A DNA stretch of 7,800 bases. Origin: Flavobacteriales bacterium UBA7878. GTDB lineage: Bacteria > Bacteroidota > Bacteroidia > Flavobacteriales > Schleiferiaceae. The position numbers and the translations under genes are program-made. Under the pieces are notes generated by a model. That model was not told the origin of the DNA. It worked only from the letters and a program-made list of their open reading frames with translations, and searched no databases. Where the stretch lies: the NCBI GenBank assembly GCA_002501205.1, contig DLRW01000021.1, positions 1 to 7,800 on the forward strand, given 5' to 3'. This document shows positions 1 through 6,431 of the stretch, one piece after another (within the stretch, counting starts at the first letter, position 1; every line of letters starts with the position of its first letter).

Positions 1-431
1 TAAATTCCATAGGCCGCTAAAAGCATAAAACCGGTAGTCCAGATAATTCCGGAAATACGCGGAAAGAGCTTATTCAATTCAATAAGGACCAGGTCTAAGC
101 TGTCAAAGGCCATCTTAATACCCGCTATTCCTGCTGCTAATATGAGTAGGGTATCATACCAGTTAAAACCATGCGAATGATCCAAATGGGTGAGGTCTGT
201 AAGAATATAGGGAGCATTCGGAAAGAAAAGGAGCCAGCTTAAAAAGGCTAAAACCTGCAATTTTGGTTTTTCCCTTAGTCGCATTGTGACTTTAGCGAAA
301 AATAGGGGGAGGAAGGCTAAAAACAAGTTCCAAAGGATAAAAAGGTAGGGATGCTGACCTGGATTAAACCAGGGGCGACCTATGCTTAAAATAACTGTGA
401 AGGCAAGAAAGGCAAGGAATTTTTTAGACAT
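1..431 (-). CDS. DUF1361 family integral membrane protein (partial, C-terminus outside window)
   Basis: The reading frame opens with ATG at 431-429 and stays open for 143 codons to the left edge, so the C-terminal part is missing. The product is very hydrophobic, with likely membrane segments near residues 5-18, 29-46, 58-75, 93-108 and 127-143. The stretch WLLFFPNAPYILTDLTHL (residues 66-83) is the hallmark of DUF1361 proteins, which are usually a little over 200 residues long with several membrane helices, so about a third is probably lost. The molecular function of this family is not known to me. The start is chosen because it is the first ATG and leaves a short charged N-terminus (MSKK) before the first helix. 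No Shine-Dalgarno sequence is visible. The gene reads away from the ABM-like gene at 711. An inverted repeat at 444-473 lies just upstream of the start. Confidence 0.82.
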   Translation of the reverse strand, partial: MSKKFLAFLAFTVILSIGRPWFNPGQHPYLFILWNLFLAFLPLFFAKVTMRLREKPKLQVLAFLSWLLFFPNAPYILTDLTHLDHSHGFNWYDTLLILAAGIAGIKMAFDSLDLVLIELNKLFPRISGIIWTTGFMLLAAYGI

Positions 432-443
432 GTTAATTGGTTG

Positions 444-473
444 AAGGTGTTCAATAGTAATGATTAACACCTT
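444..473. repeat. 8-bp perfect inverted repeat upstream of the DUF1361 gene
   Basis: AAGGTGTT (444-451) and AACACCTT (466-473) are exact reverse complements separated by 14 nt. On the minus strand the spacer contains TACTATTG (459-452), one mismatch from the Bacteroidota -7 consensus TAnnTTTG, and TTTTG lies a little upstream, though its spacing of about 15 nt is short. No T-run follows on either strand, so an intrinsic terminator is unlikely. An operator flanking a weak promoter of the 431 gene is possible, but this is inference. Confidence 0.4.
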
Positions 474-710
474 GCAAAATTGTACTGGCCTTGTTAAAAA
501 TAACTAAAGGTTTTTCGCGGGTTTTAAGGACTAAATCTTTAGAATGCAATCCTTTTATGAGGACAGGCTTTCCCTCCGCTTAGTCACCTTGATTCCGCCA
601 GTATTACATTGCTATATTCGAAATATAATTAAATCAAGTACAGAGCATTAATTTGAACTTTTAAATTTATTATTGATCGCTTCATTTTCTACTTTCGATA
701 GCGTAAAGAG
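474..710. other. Non-coding spacer with no recognised gene
   Basis: This stretch separates the DUF1361 gene, which reads left, from the ABM-like gene, which reads right. No open frame of useful length or coding character was seen on either strand, and no tRNA or known RNA fold was recognised. The right half is AT-rich. A short palindrome TATATT-CGA-AATATA lies at 613-627. TACTTTCG at 690-697 is one mismatch from TAnnTTTG and could be the -7 box of the gene at 711, but no -33 element stands at a suitable distance, so no promoter is called. Confidence 0.5.
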
Positions 711-1055
711 ATGAATTTGAGAAAGCATGTAAGCTTGCATTATTACAGCGTAAAGGAGGGGAAGGAGGAAGAGTTTATCGCCACCTGGAAGCTATTAAAC
801 GATATGTATTTTCGTTATGGAGGATCATTGTCTTCGCGGATCCACAGGCAGCTTAGCAATTACTATGAGTACATTCTCTGGCCAGATCGAAATACTTATC
901 TCAGGGCTAAATCAGCATTACCAGCTGCCGCATTAGCTTTGAGAGCTCGACTCAGAGCCTGCTGTAAAAAAGTAGATGAGAGTTTAGAAATGGAGGTTTT
1001 GGAAGATAGAGATAACCAAAGCCTGGTTAAAAAATCAAAGCTTAGCGACGCATAG
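711..1055 (+). CDS. ABM-like (antibiotic biosynthesis monooxygenase-type) dimeric alpha/beta-barrel protein
   Basis: This is a 114-residue protein with no signal peptide or membrane segment. Its pattern fits the ferredoxin-like fold of the ABM family: strand HVSLHYYSV (6-14), helix KEEEFIATWKLLNDMYF (18-34), GGSLSSRIHR (37-46), strand YYEYILWPDR (51-60), a long Ala/Leu/Arg-rich helix (about 65-87) and final strand LEMEVLEDR (92-100). The GGSL.SR.HR and WP.R/S motifs and the closing EVLEDR are typical of small bacterial ABM proteins. Some relatives oxidise aromatic compounds or degrade heme, but many have no known substrate, and none can be assigned here. The C-terminal tail is short and basic. 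The ATG at 711 directly follows TAAAGAG, which is too close for a normal ribosome-binding site. The 3' end overlaps smpB, on the opposite strand, by 14 bp. Confidence 0.75.
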   Translation: MNLRKHVSLHYYSVKEGKEEEFIATWKLLNDMYFRYGGSLSSRIHRQLSNYYEYILWPDRNTYLRAKSALPAAALALRARLRACCKKVDESLEMEVLEDRDNQSLVKKSKLSDA

Positions 1056-1497
1056 CGCGATCCATATCACGCTTAACATCACGTTCCTTAATTGATTCGC
1101 GTTTGTCGTAGTTCTTCTTACCCTGGGCCAGTGCAATTTTCATCTTAGCTAATCCCTTATCGTTGATGTATAGATTTAAAGGAACAATGGTCCGATTTCC
1201 TTTTTCTACTTCCGCTTTAATTTTTTGCAATTCGCGTTTATGTAGTAAAAGCAAACGCTCACGAAGGGGATCATGGTTATTGATATTGCCATGGCTGTAT
1301 TCAGCCACATGCATATTCTTTACCATCAAGCGACTGTCATCAGCAAAATAGCAATAAGCCTCTTGCAAGCTGGCTTTACCTTCACGGATGGATTTAATCT
1401 CCGTTCCCAGCAATTTAATACCTGCTTCAAAAGTATCCAGCACCTCATAATTGAAACGTGCCTTACGATTCTTAATATTTACTTTACTATCTGCCAT
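1042..1497 (-). CDS. smpB: SsrA (tmRNA)-binding protein SmpB
   Basis: SmpB binds tmRNA and brings it to ribosomes stalled on broken messages, so that the stalled peptide is tagged and the ribosome released (trans-translation, cytoplasm). The 151-residue length is normal. Family motifs are clear: NRKARFNYEVLDTFEAGI.L.GTEIKS (11-37), SLQEAYCYF (43-51), HGNINNHDPLRERLLLLHKREL (69-90) and LYINDKGLAKMKIALAQGKKNYDKRE (108-133). The C-terminal tail KERDVKRDMDRAMRR is the basic helix that enters the empty mRNA channel. The ATG at 1497-1495 is the natural start because the conserved N-terminus follows within ten residues. A promoter candidate at 1506-1535 would give a leader of only a few nucleotides. 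The gene diverges from pyrD. The tmRNA gene itself is not in the window. Confidence 0.97.
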   Translation of the reverse strand: MADSKVNIKNRKARFNYEVLDTFEAGIKLLGTEIKSIREGKASLQEAYCYFADDSRLMVKNMHVAEYSHGNINNHDPLRERLLLLHKRELQKIKAEVEKGNRTIVPLNLYINDKGLAKMKIALAQGKKNYDKRESIKERDVKRDMDRAMRR

Positions 1498-1505
1498 AGA
1501 GCCTG

Positions 1506-1535
1506 CGAAGATACATCCTTCTTTTGGAGCTCCAA
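1506..1535 (-). promoter_or_regulatory. Predicted smpB promoter
   Basis: On the minus strand TTGG (-33-like; TTG at 1535-1533) is followed after 19 nt by TATCTTCG (1513-1506), one mismatch from the Bacteroidota -7 consensus TAnnTTTG. The box ends only 8 nt before the smpB ATG, so the transcript would be almost leaderless. The -33 part lies inside a 12-bp palindrome. Spacing and sequence are seen directly; activity is inferred. Confidence 0.5.
1524..1535. promoter_or_regulatory. Perfect 12-bp palindrome, candidate operator
   Basis: TTGGAGCTCCAA equals its own reverse complement over all 12 bases. It lies between the divergent smpB and pyrD promoters and covers the -33-like TTGG of the smpB promoter, a position where a dimeric repressor could act. 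No regulator is known to me for this site, and a palindrome of this size can arise by chance, so the operator role is a hypothesis. Confidence 0.35.
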
Positions 1536-1543
1536 TAGCCCTG

Positions 1544-1571
1544 TTGGAACGGATTTGGGGATGTATCTTTG
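1544..1571 (+). promoter_or_regulatory. Predicted pyrD promoter
   Basis: TTGG at 1544-1547 is followed by TATCTTTG at 1564-1571, an exact match to the Bacteroidota -7 consensus TAnnTTTG, with 17 nt between TTG and the box. Transcription would begin around 1576-1578, leaving a leader of under ten nucleotides before the ATG at 1585. This also argues against the in-frame ATG at 1561, which would lie upstream of the transcript start. Confidence 0.6.
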
Positions 1572-1584
1572 CAAAAATTTTTGG

Positions 1585-2601
1585 ATGTACCGCCTTCTAC
1601 TCAAGCCGATTTTCTTTAGCCTCGATCCTGAAAAAGCCCATCATTTTACCTTCAACCTTATTCGCTTGATGCATCGCATTCCCGGATTTGGAGCCATAAG
1701 TAGGGCCATGTACCGTCCTTCAAATACTGACTCCATTGACCTTTGGGGATTGCACTTTCCGAATCGTGTTGGCATGGCAGCCGGTTTTGATAAAGACGGC
1801 AAGCTTTATCGCGAGCTTTACAATTATGGCTTTGGCTTTATCGAAGTAGGTACAGTTACTCCTAAGCCTCAAGCCGGAAATCCGAAGCCTCGTTTGTTTC
1901 GCCTTCCTGCGGATGAAGCCCTTATCAATAGAATGGGCTTTAATAATGGTGGGGTAGAGGACTTGGCAGAACGCTTAAAGGCCAAACGCCCTAAGGACTT
2001 AATCATTGGCGGTAATATTGGCAAGAACAAGCTTACGCCTAATGAGAATGCTTTGGATGACTACCGCATCTGCCGTAAGGCTCTGCACCCTTATGTGGAT
2101 TATTTTGTAGTGAATGTGAGTTCGCCCAACACACCCAATCTCCGCGATTTACAAGAAAAAGAGCCCTTAAAGAAAATCTTGAAGGCTCTAAAAGAGGATA
2201 ATGCAACTGAAGTTAATCCCAAGCCCATTTTATTGAAAATCGCTCCGGATCTAAGTGATGCTCAATTGGATGACATTATTGAGATTGTAGAAGAGACCCA
2301 AATTGAAGGTTTAATAGCCACCAACACTACCATTAGTCGAGAGGGACTAAAAACGCCAGCTGCTACAGTAGAAGCTATTGGAGCGGGAGGACTTAGTGGG
2401 AAACCGGTTAAAGCTCGCTCTACTGAAGTAATCCGCTATTTAAAGGCAAATAGCAAAACAGACTTCCCCATTATTGCTGTAGGAGGGGTGCAAACTAAAG
2501 CCGATTATTTGGAGAAATTAGAGGCCGGTGCTAGTTTGGTCCAAGTATATACGGGCTTTATTTACGAAGGTCCGGGCTTAGTTAAGAAACTTTTAGCTTA
2601 A
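1585..2601 (+). CDS. pyrD: Quinone-dependent dihydroorotate dehydrogenase (class 2)
   Basis: This enzyme oxidises dihydroorotate to orotate, the fourth step of de novo pyrimidine synthesis, using FMN and passing electrons to membrane quinone. The 338-residue product has the class 2 N-terminal extension (MYRLLLKPIFFSLDPEKAHHFTFNLI) that docks on the membrane. FMN-site motifs follow: NRVGMAAGFDKDG (60-72, with Lys70), NRMGFNN (115-121), LLKIAPDL (216-223), TNTT (246-249) and the phosphate-binding VGGV region (299-302). VNVSSPNTPNLR (176-187) holds the catalytic Ser180 expected of class 2 enzymes; class 1 enzymes have Cys here. The frame is open well upstream into the smpB antisense strand, but homology and the promoter box at 1564-1571 place the start at ATG 1585. 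No other pyrimidine genes are nearby. The 3' end overlaps the kinase gene by 20 bp. Confidence 0.96.
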   Translation: MYRLLLKPIFFSLDPEKAHHFTFNLIRLMHRIPGFGAISRAMYRPSNTDSIDLWGLHFPNRVGMAAGFDKDGKLYRELYNYGFGFIEVGTVTPKPQAGNPKPRLFRLPADEALINRMGFNNGGVEDLAERLKAKRPKDLIIGGNIGKNKLTPNENALDDYRICRKALHPYVDYFVVNVSSPNTPNLRDLQEKEPLKKILKALKEDNATEVNPKPILLKIAPDLSDAQLDDIIEIVEETQIEGLIATNTTISREGLKTPAATVEAIGAGGLSGKPVKARSTEVIRYLKANSKTDFPIIAVGGVQTKADYLEKLEAGASLVQVYTGFIYEGPGLVKKLLA

Positions 2602-4183
2602 GCAAGTACTTCTCCAGAGTTTGGTAAAACAAGGTTTTGTTTAAAGGCTTGGATAGGTAATCATTACAACCTTCCTGCAGGGCCTTTTCCTTATCCTGAT
2701 GCATAGCATAGGCAGTCTGAGCAATAATGGGAATTTCTTGATTCATCTGACGGATAATTTGGGTGGCCTCAAAGCCATTCATCAGTGGCATTTTTAAGTC
2801 CATCAGGATTAAATCAAAATCCGGACTTTGCTTGTAAAATTCAATTGCTTCCACACCATTTTTAGCGCGAACGGTTTGGAGGTCGTTTACACTGTCTTTC
2901 AGGAATTTATCCAAAAGCTGTAGATTGATAGGATCATCATCTACCAACAATACCTTAGCTCTTTCGAAACGTATCGGTTGACCGGGAATGCTTTTGGCTC
3001 CCCGTTCTTCTTCACGCGCACTAATGAAGGGAATACTCAAACTTACGCAGGTACCCTTATCTACTTCTGATTCAATTTTTAAATCGCCATTTAAGCAGCG
3101 GCTGTAGGCTTCGCAAATACTTAGTCCTAAGCCCAGGCCATCGTATTTACGGGTAAGGTGTTCCTCAATCTGCACGAAGTGTTGATAGATCAGGTCAATA
3201 TCTTCCTTATTCATCCCGATGCCACTATCTTCGACCTTCATGCACAATTGACCATCCTCCACATGTACGTGGATCTTAATGTCTCCCTTGCTGGTAAATT
3301 TCAAGGCATTATTCAACAAGTGAATAAGAACACCTTTTAATTTATTAGCATCGCTCCAAACCTTCAGGTGTTCATCCGATAGGTTAAGATGGTAACTCAG
3401 GTGCAAACCTTTGGAAGAGGCGCGTGGGAGGTAGAGCTTGTAAATGAAGTCGACCAATGATTTAATATCGACTGATTCAAATTTCACTTTTAGATCCCCA
3501 GCTTCAATTTCCGAGATTTCAATCAGGTCTTGGAGCGTATTGAGGAGCCTCTCACTGCTTACTCGAATATTTTTGATGAATCGCTCCTTTAACTCACCTT
3601 CTAGCTGTGGATCTTCGAGGTATTCCAGAAAACCCAAAATGCCATTCATGGGCGTGCGAAGCTCATGCGAGATATTGTTGAGAAAGGCTGTTTTCAGGCG
3701 ATCACTCTCCTGAGCTTTTAAACTTACTTCCTCCAGGAGGGCATTTTTTTTATTCTTTTCAATGCGTAAGCGCTGCAGTTCAGATTCTTTCTCGAGACAC
3801 ATTCTGCGACGCTCTAACTGCTTATCCACCGCAAAGCGAATGGCTCTTTTAGAAATGGCATTGCTTCGATAGTCTTGCACATCCAAAAAGGCAAATTCTT
3901 CCAAGTTCTCCATTTCACCTGCTGGATCCAGGATGATCACTGGCATTGATTCTCCAGGATGGAAGCGCTTTATTTCTTGAAGAAATTGAATTTCGGAGGG
4001 AATATCTGCCCCCGGACAGAATAGTATTAAGTGAAAATAAGAAAGTGCCTTTAATTCAGGAAGATCATTGAGCTTACTACTGCTCATTACATGGTATCCT
4101 TCTTCATTTAAAGTAGTTTCTACTAACTTTTTACATTGGAAGTTTCCCGAATAAAATAGAATGGGTTCTTTCAGTTGGTTCAC
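2582..4183 (-). CDS. Cytoplasmic hybrid histidine kinase with N-terminal pseudo-receiver and C-terminal receiver
   Basis: The 533-residue protein has no membrane segment. Residues 5-115 look like a receiver domain that has lost its chemistry: the acidic pair is replaced by FYSG, the phospho-Asp position by Cys56 (HLILFC) and the Lys position by Asn108 (DYRSN). A charged coiled coil (about 118-165) leads to a HisKA domain with ISHELRTP (phospho-acceptor His173). The ATPase domain follows, with an N box at LLNNALKFT (Asn292), G1 at DSGIG (319-323) and G2 at DGLGLGLS (348-355). The C-terminal receiver is intact: DDD 415-417, Asp462 in LMDLKMP, Thr490 and Lys512. There is no output domain, so phosphate must pass to another protein or the receiver must self-regulate; no Hpt partner is in the window. 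The start is GTG at 4183, with TAAAGG about 9 nt upstream and an in-frame stop at 4198-4196. The signal sensed is unknown. Confidence 0.93.
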   Translation of the reverse strand: MNQLKEPILFYSGNFQCKKLVETTLNEEGYHVMSSSKLNDLPELKALSYFHLILFCPGADIPSEIQFLQEIKRFHPGESMPVIILDPAGEMENLEEFAFLDVQDYRSNAISKRAIRFAVDKQLERRRMCLEKESELQRLRIEKNKKNALLEEVSLKAQESDRLKTAFLNNISHELRTPMNGILGFLEYLEDPQLEGELKERFIKNIRVSSERLLNTLQDLIEISEIEAGDLKVKFESVDIKSLVDFIYKLYLPRASSKGLHLSYHLNLSDEHLKVWSDANKLKGVLIHLLNNALKFTSKGDIKIHVHVEDGQLCMKVEDSGIGMNKEDIDLIYQHFVQIEEHLTRKYDGLGLGLSICEAYSRCLNGDLKIESEVDKGTCVSLSIPFISAREEERGAKSIPGQPIRFERAKVLLVDDDPINLQLLDKFLKDSVNDLQTVRAKNGVEAIEFYKQSPDFDLILMDLKMPLMNGFEATQIIRQMNQEIPIIAQTAYAMHQDKEKALQEGCNDYLSKPLNKTLFYQTLEKYLLKLKVS

Positions 4184-4232
4184 GAAGACTGGCCTTTACA
4201 GCAAGGTAGTCAAAATATTCGTGAATGGATTT

Positions 4233-5012
4233 TTAAATTAAAGCAAAGGGTTCTTGCTTTAAATAATGCAGACTTTTAAGTATATGACTGCCATACCAGG
4301 TGAAAAACTCGCCGTTTACCAGCCATACTTTAGAGGCATAAGGATAAAGTTCCTTGCTTTCTCCACTGGTAAAATGGTAGGGTTCGGAGCTTAAAAAGAT
4401 GATATCAGCCTTTAGGGCTTCAATTTCATCCAGGCTTAATTGGGGATAACGTCCCTTGTTTTTAGGAGCGGCATTTACAAATCCGCAAGCTTCAAAAAGA
4501 GCCGAACTGTAGGTATCTGCACTGGCCACCATATAGGGCTCTTTCCAGATGAAATACAAGAATCGTCTGCTTTCTGCGGCTTTCAATTTCTGAATCAGAG
4601 CCCTCGCTTGTTCAGCTATAACCTGTGCTTCTTTATCTTTCGAAACTACAGTTCCTAAGCTGCTAATTAGATCAATAGCCTGATCCAGACTGCGAACATC
4701 ACTGACAAATACCGGAATACTTTGGGCCAGCTCCTCAATATGTTCTTGAAGATTCTCTTCCTTATTGGCCAGAATCAAATCAGGCTTTAAGCCTTTAATT
4801 TGTTCAATATTGGGGTTTTTCGTGCCACCAATCACGGTTTTCTTTTCGCGTAAACCCGCAGGATGCACACACCAAGAGGTGAGGCCAATCAGTTCGGACT
4901 CCAGGCCCAGGTCAACAACTAGTTCCGTGAGGGAAGGAACCAGCGATACGATACGCCGGGGTCTTTCTTCAAGAATTAAACTGCGTCCTATTTGATCCCG
5001 AAACTCCGGCAA
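4233..5012 (-). CDS. Helical-backbone metal receptor / BtuF-like binding protein without signal peptide
   Basis: The 259-residue protein matches the periplasmic-binding-protein class that carries cobalamin, heme or siderophores (Peripla_BP_2, TroA-like fold). Marks are F.D..GR (4-10), RRIVSLVPSLTELVVDLGL (19-37), LIGLTSWCVHP (41-51), GGTKNPNIEQI..LKPDLIL (62-81) and DEIEALKADIIFLSSEPY (195-212). The ligand cannot be told from sequence. It begins directly with the fold and has no signal peptide or lipobox, so it is predicted to stay in the cytoplasm, and no permease or ATPase gene is next to it. The start is TTG at 5012-5010: there is no ATG before residue 161, the conserved N-terminus follows at once, and the upstream TAA at 5024-5022 lies in the same frame. 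Only 9 nt separate it from the PLP enzyme gene, so translation is probably coupled. The name btuF is not assigned because the transport role is doubtful. Confidence 0.85.
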   Translation of the reverse strand: MPEFRDQIGRSLILEERPRRIVSLVPSLTELVVDLGLESELIGLTSWCVHPAGLREKKTVIGGTKNPNIEQIKGLKPDLILANKEENLQEHIEELAQSIPVFVSDVRSLDQAIDLISSLGTVVSKDKEAQVIAEQARALIQKLKAAESRRFLYFIWKEPYMVASADTYSSALFEACGFVNAAPKNKGRYPQLSLDEIEALKADIIFLSSEPYHFTSGESKELYPYASKVWLVNGEFFTWYGSHILKSLHYLKQEPFALI

Positions 5013-5021
5013 GAAAGAGGC

Positions 5022-6395
5022 TTAGCTTAAGGCTGAAATTAAATCCTGTTTGGTAATGATGTGCAAGGCTCCGCTATTCAGGCGAACCAGAACAGCTGAG
5101 TTATCTTTATTGATCAGCTTAGCAACGCTTTTCACATCGGCATCGGGGGCAACTTCAGGGAAGGGTGCTTCCATAATGCTTTCCACAAATTTTTCCGCTA
5201 AACCTGGGTCTTCAATCATGGCCTGGAAAAGTCGGCTGTCATCCAAGGATCCTACTTGTTTGCCATCCTTCATCACGGGGATTTGAGAAATGCTATGCTT
5301 TTGCATTTTCTGAATGGCCTGAGCGATTACTTCATCCGGTTGAACCGATACCAAGGGTAAATGCTCATGGGCTCGTACCATATCTCCAGCGGTGCTGTTT
5401 TCGGTGGTTAAAAAACCACGATCACGCATCCAGTCGTCATTAAAGACTTTACCTACATAGCGACTGCCATGGTCGTGGAATAATACCACCACTACATCTT
5501 CGGGTTTTAAACGATCTTTCAATTGACGCAAACCTTGAAATGCAGATCCGCAAGAATAGCCCAAGAATAATCCTTCCTTCTTAGCTAATTCGCGAGTGGC
5601 TAAAGCCCCATCTTTATCACTTACCTTTTCGAAGTAGTCAATTACATCAAAATCAACGTTTTTAGGCAAGATATCTTCACCAATACCTTCGGTGATATAG
5701 CTGTAAATTTCCTTTTCATCGAATTCCCCGGTTTCGTGGTATTTCTTGAATACCGAACCATAGCTGTCGATTCCCCAAATCTGGATATCCGGATTTTTCT
5801 CCTTCAAATATTTACCTACACCAGAAATAGTTCCACCGGTTCCCACACCCACTACAAAATGGGTAATACGACCTTCAGTTTGTTCCCAAATTTCGGGTCC
5901 GGTACTATCGTAGTGCGCCTGTGCATTACCGGGATTATCGTATTGATAGGGATAGAAAGAGTTAGGAATTTCCTTGTGCAAGCGGTCGGCTACGGAATAA
6001 TAAGAATCGGGATGCTCGGGGGGTACATTGGTTGGACATACATAAAGCTCGGCGCCCATAGCCCTTAAAACATCCATTTTCTCCTTGCTCTGCTTATCAC
6101 TGAGGGTGCAAATCAGTTTGTAGCCCTTCACTATGGCAGCCAGGGCCAAGCCCATGCCGGTATTCCCTGAAGTACACTCGATAATAGTTCCGCCGGGTTT
6201 TAGTTTTCCTTCCTTCTCCGCGTTTTCAATCATCTGCAGAGCCATGCGATCCTTAACCGAGTTACCGGGATTAAAGTATTCTACCTTAGCCAATACCTCG
6301 CAAGGGAAATCCTTTACAATTTCATTCAAGCGAATCATTGGGGTGTGCCCGATGGTTTCAAGAATATTATCGTATACTTTTTTTATTGGACGCAT
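5022..6395 (-). CDS. Cystathionine beta-synthase / cysteine synthase-type PLP enzyme with C-terminal CBS-domain pair
   Basis: This fold-type II PLP enzyme is likely to condense serine or O-acetylserine with homocysteine or sulfide in cysteine/transsulfuration metabolism (cytoplasm). The 457 residues comprise a catalytic domain (about 8-328) and two CBS domains (about 335-392 and 403-457). Lys48 in NPGNSVKDR forms the Schiff base, TSGNTG (75-80) contacts the cofactor and substrate carboxylate, GTGGT (185-189) holds the PLP phosphate, and Ser281 in GYSCGS should face the PLP ring nitrogen. The layout and tail of the catalytic domain (NDDWMRDRGFL) resemble eukaryotic CBS, but the N-terminal heme-binding segment of the animal enzyme is absent. 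Where human CBS has EGIGYD, this protein has EGIGED. The CBS pair may bind adenosyl ligands for regulation, but this is not demonstrated. Choosing between CBS and cysteine synthase is not possible from sequence alone. ATG at 6395 is the start. Confidence 0.93.
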   Translation of the reverse strand: MRPIKKVYDNILETIGHTPMIRLNEIVKDFPCEVLAKVEYFNPGNSVKDRMALQMIENAEKEGKLKPGGTIIECTSGNTGMGLALAAIVKGYKLICTLSDKQSKEKMDVLRAMGAELYVCPTNVPPEHPDSYYSVADRLHKEIPNSFYPYQYDNPGNAQAHYDSTGPEIWEQTEGRITHFVVGVGTGGTISGVGKYLKEKNPDIQIWGIDSYGSVFKKYHETGEFDEKEIYSYITEGIGEDILPKNVDFDVIDYFEKVSDKDGALATRELAKKEGLFLGYSCGSAFQGLRQLKDRLKPEDVVVVLFHDHGSRYVGKVFNDDWMRDRGFLTTENSTAGDMVRAHEHLPLVSVQPDEVIAQAIQKMQKHSISQIPVMKDGKQVGSLDDSRLFQAMIEDPGLAEKFVESIMEAPFPEVAPDADVKSVAKLINKDNSAVLVRLNSGALHIITKQDLISALS

Positions 6396-6423
6396 GTCTC
6401 GTTTTTTTGGGAATTCAGGGCCG

Positions 6424-6431
6424 CAAAGCTA
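6424..6431 (-). promoter_or_regulatory. Predicted -7 box upstream of the CBS-type gene
   Basis: TAGCTTTG on the minus strand (6431-6424) matches TAnnTTTG exactly and overlaps the permease stop codon. It ends 28 nt before the ATG at 6395. No convincing -33 TTG was found at the right distance, so this may be a weak or internal promoter that lets the PLP enzyme, metal receptor and kinase be expressed apart from the permease. Confidence 0.4.

Larger units (their letters stand above)
1504..1573. repeat. 15-bp inverted repeat spanning the smpB/pyrD divergent promoters
   Basis: The bottom-strand reading of 1504-1518 is GGATGTATCTTCGCA, and 1559-1573 on the top strand is GGATGTATCTTTGCA. They match at 14 of 15 positions in opposite orientation. 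Each arm contains one -7 box (TATCTTCG and TATCTTTG). The similarity extends beyond the box into GGATG and GCA, which a promoter consensus alone would not require. Confidence 0.7.

Noticed and set aside
613..627. TATATT-CGA-AATATA palindrome in the spacer before the ABM-like gene
   Set aside because: Short and purely A-T in both arms within AT-rich DNA, so it is expected by chance, and it is not placed at a recognisable promoter.
1273..1584. Long N-terminal extension of the pyrD frame (start at 1273 or 1561)
   Set aside because: The extension is antisense to smpB, has no similarity to dihydroorotate dehydrogenase, and the -7 box at 1564-1571 puts the transcript start downstream of both alternative ATGs.
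2626..2641. AAAAC-AAG-GTTTT short hairpin near the pyrD/kinase junction as a terminator
   Set aside because: The 5-bp stem is almost all A-T, lies inside the kinase coding sequence and has no clear T-run, so chance is more likely.
3444..3713. Plus-strand open frame of 89 codons inside the kinase gene
   Set aside because: It is antisense to the strongly conserved HisKA region and its translation (Ser/Arg-rich) resembles no protein; it is a shadow of the real gene.
5736..6068. Plus-strand open frame of 110 codons inside the PLP enzyme gene
   Set aside because: It lies opposite well-conserved catalytic-domain codons and has no protein-like features of its own.
6396..6428. T-run between the permease and the PLP enzyme as a terminator
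   Set aside because: On the transcribed (minus) strand it is an A-run with no preceding stable hairpin, so it would not stop transcription of the permease.
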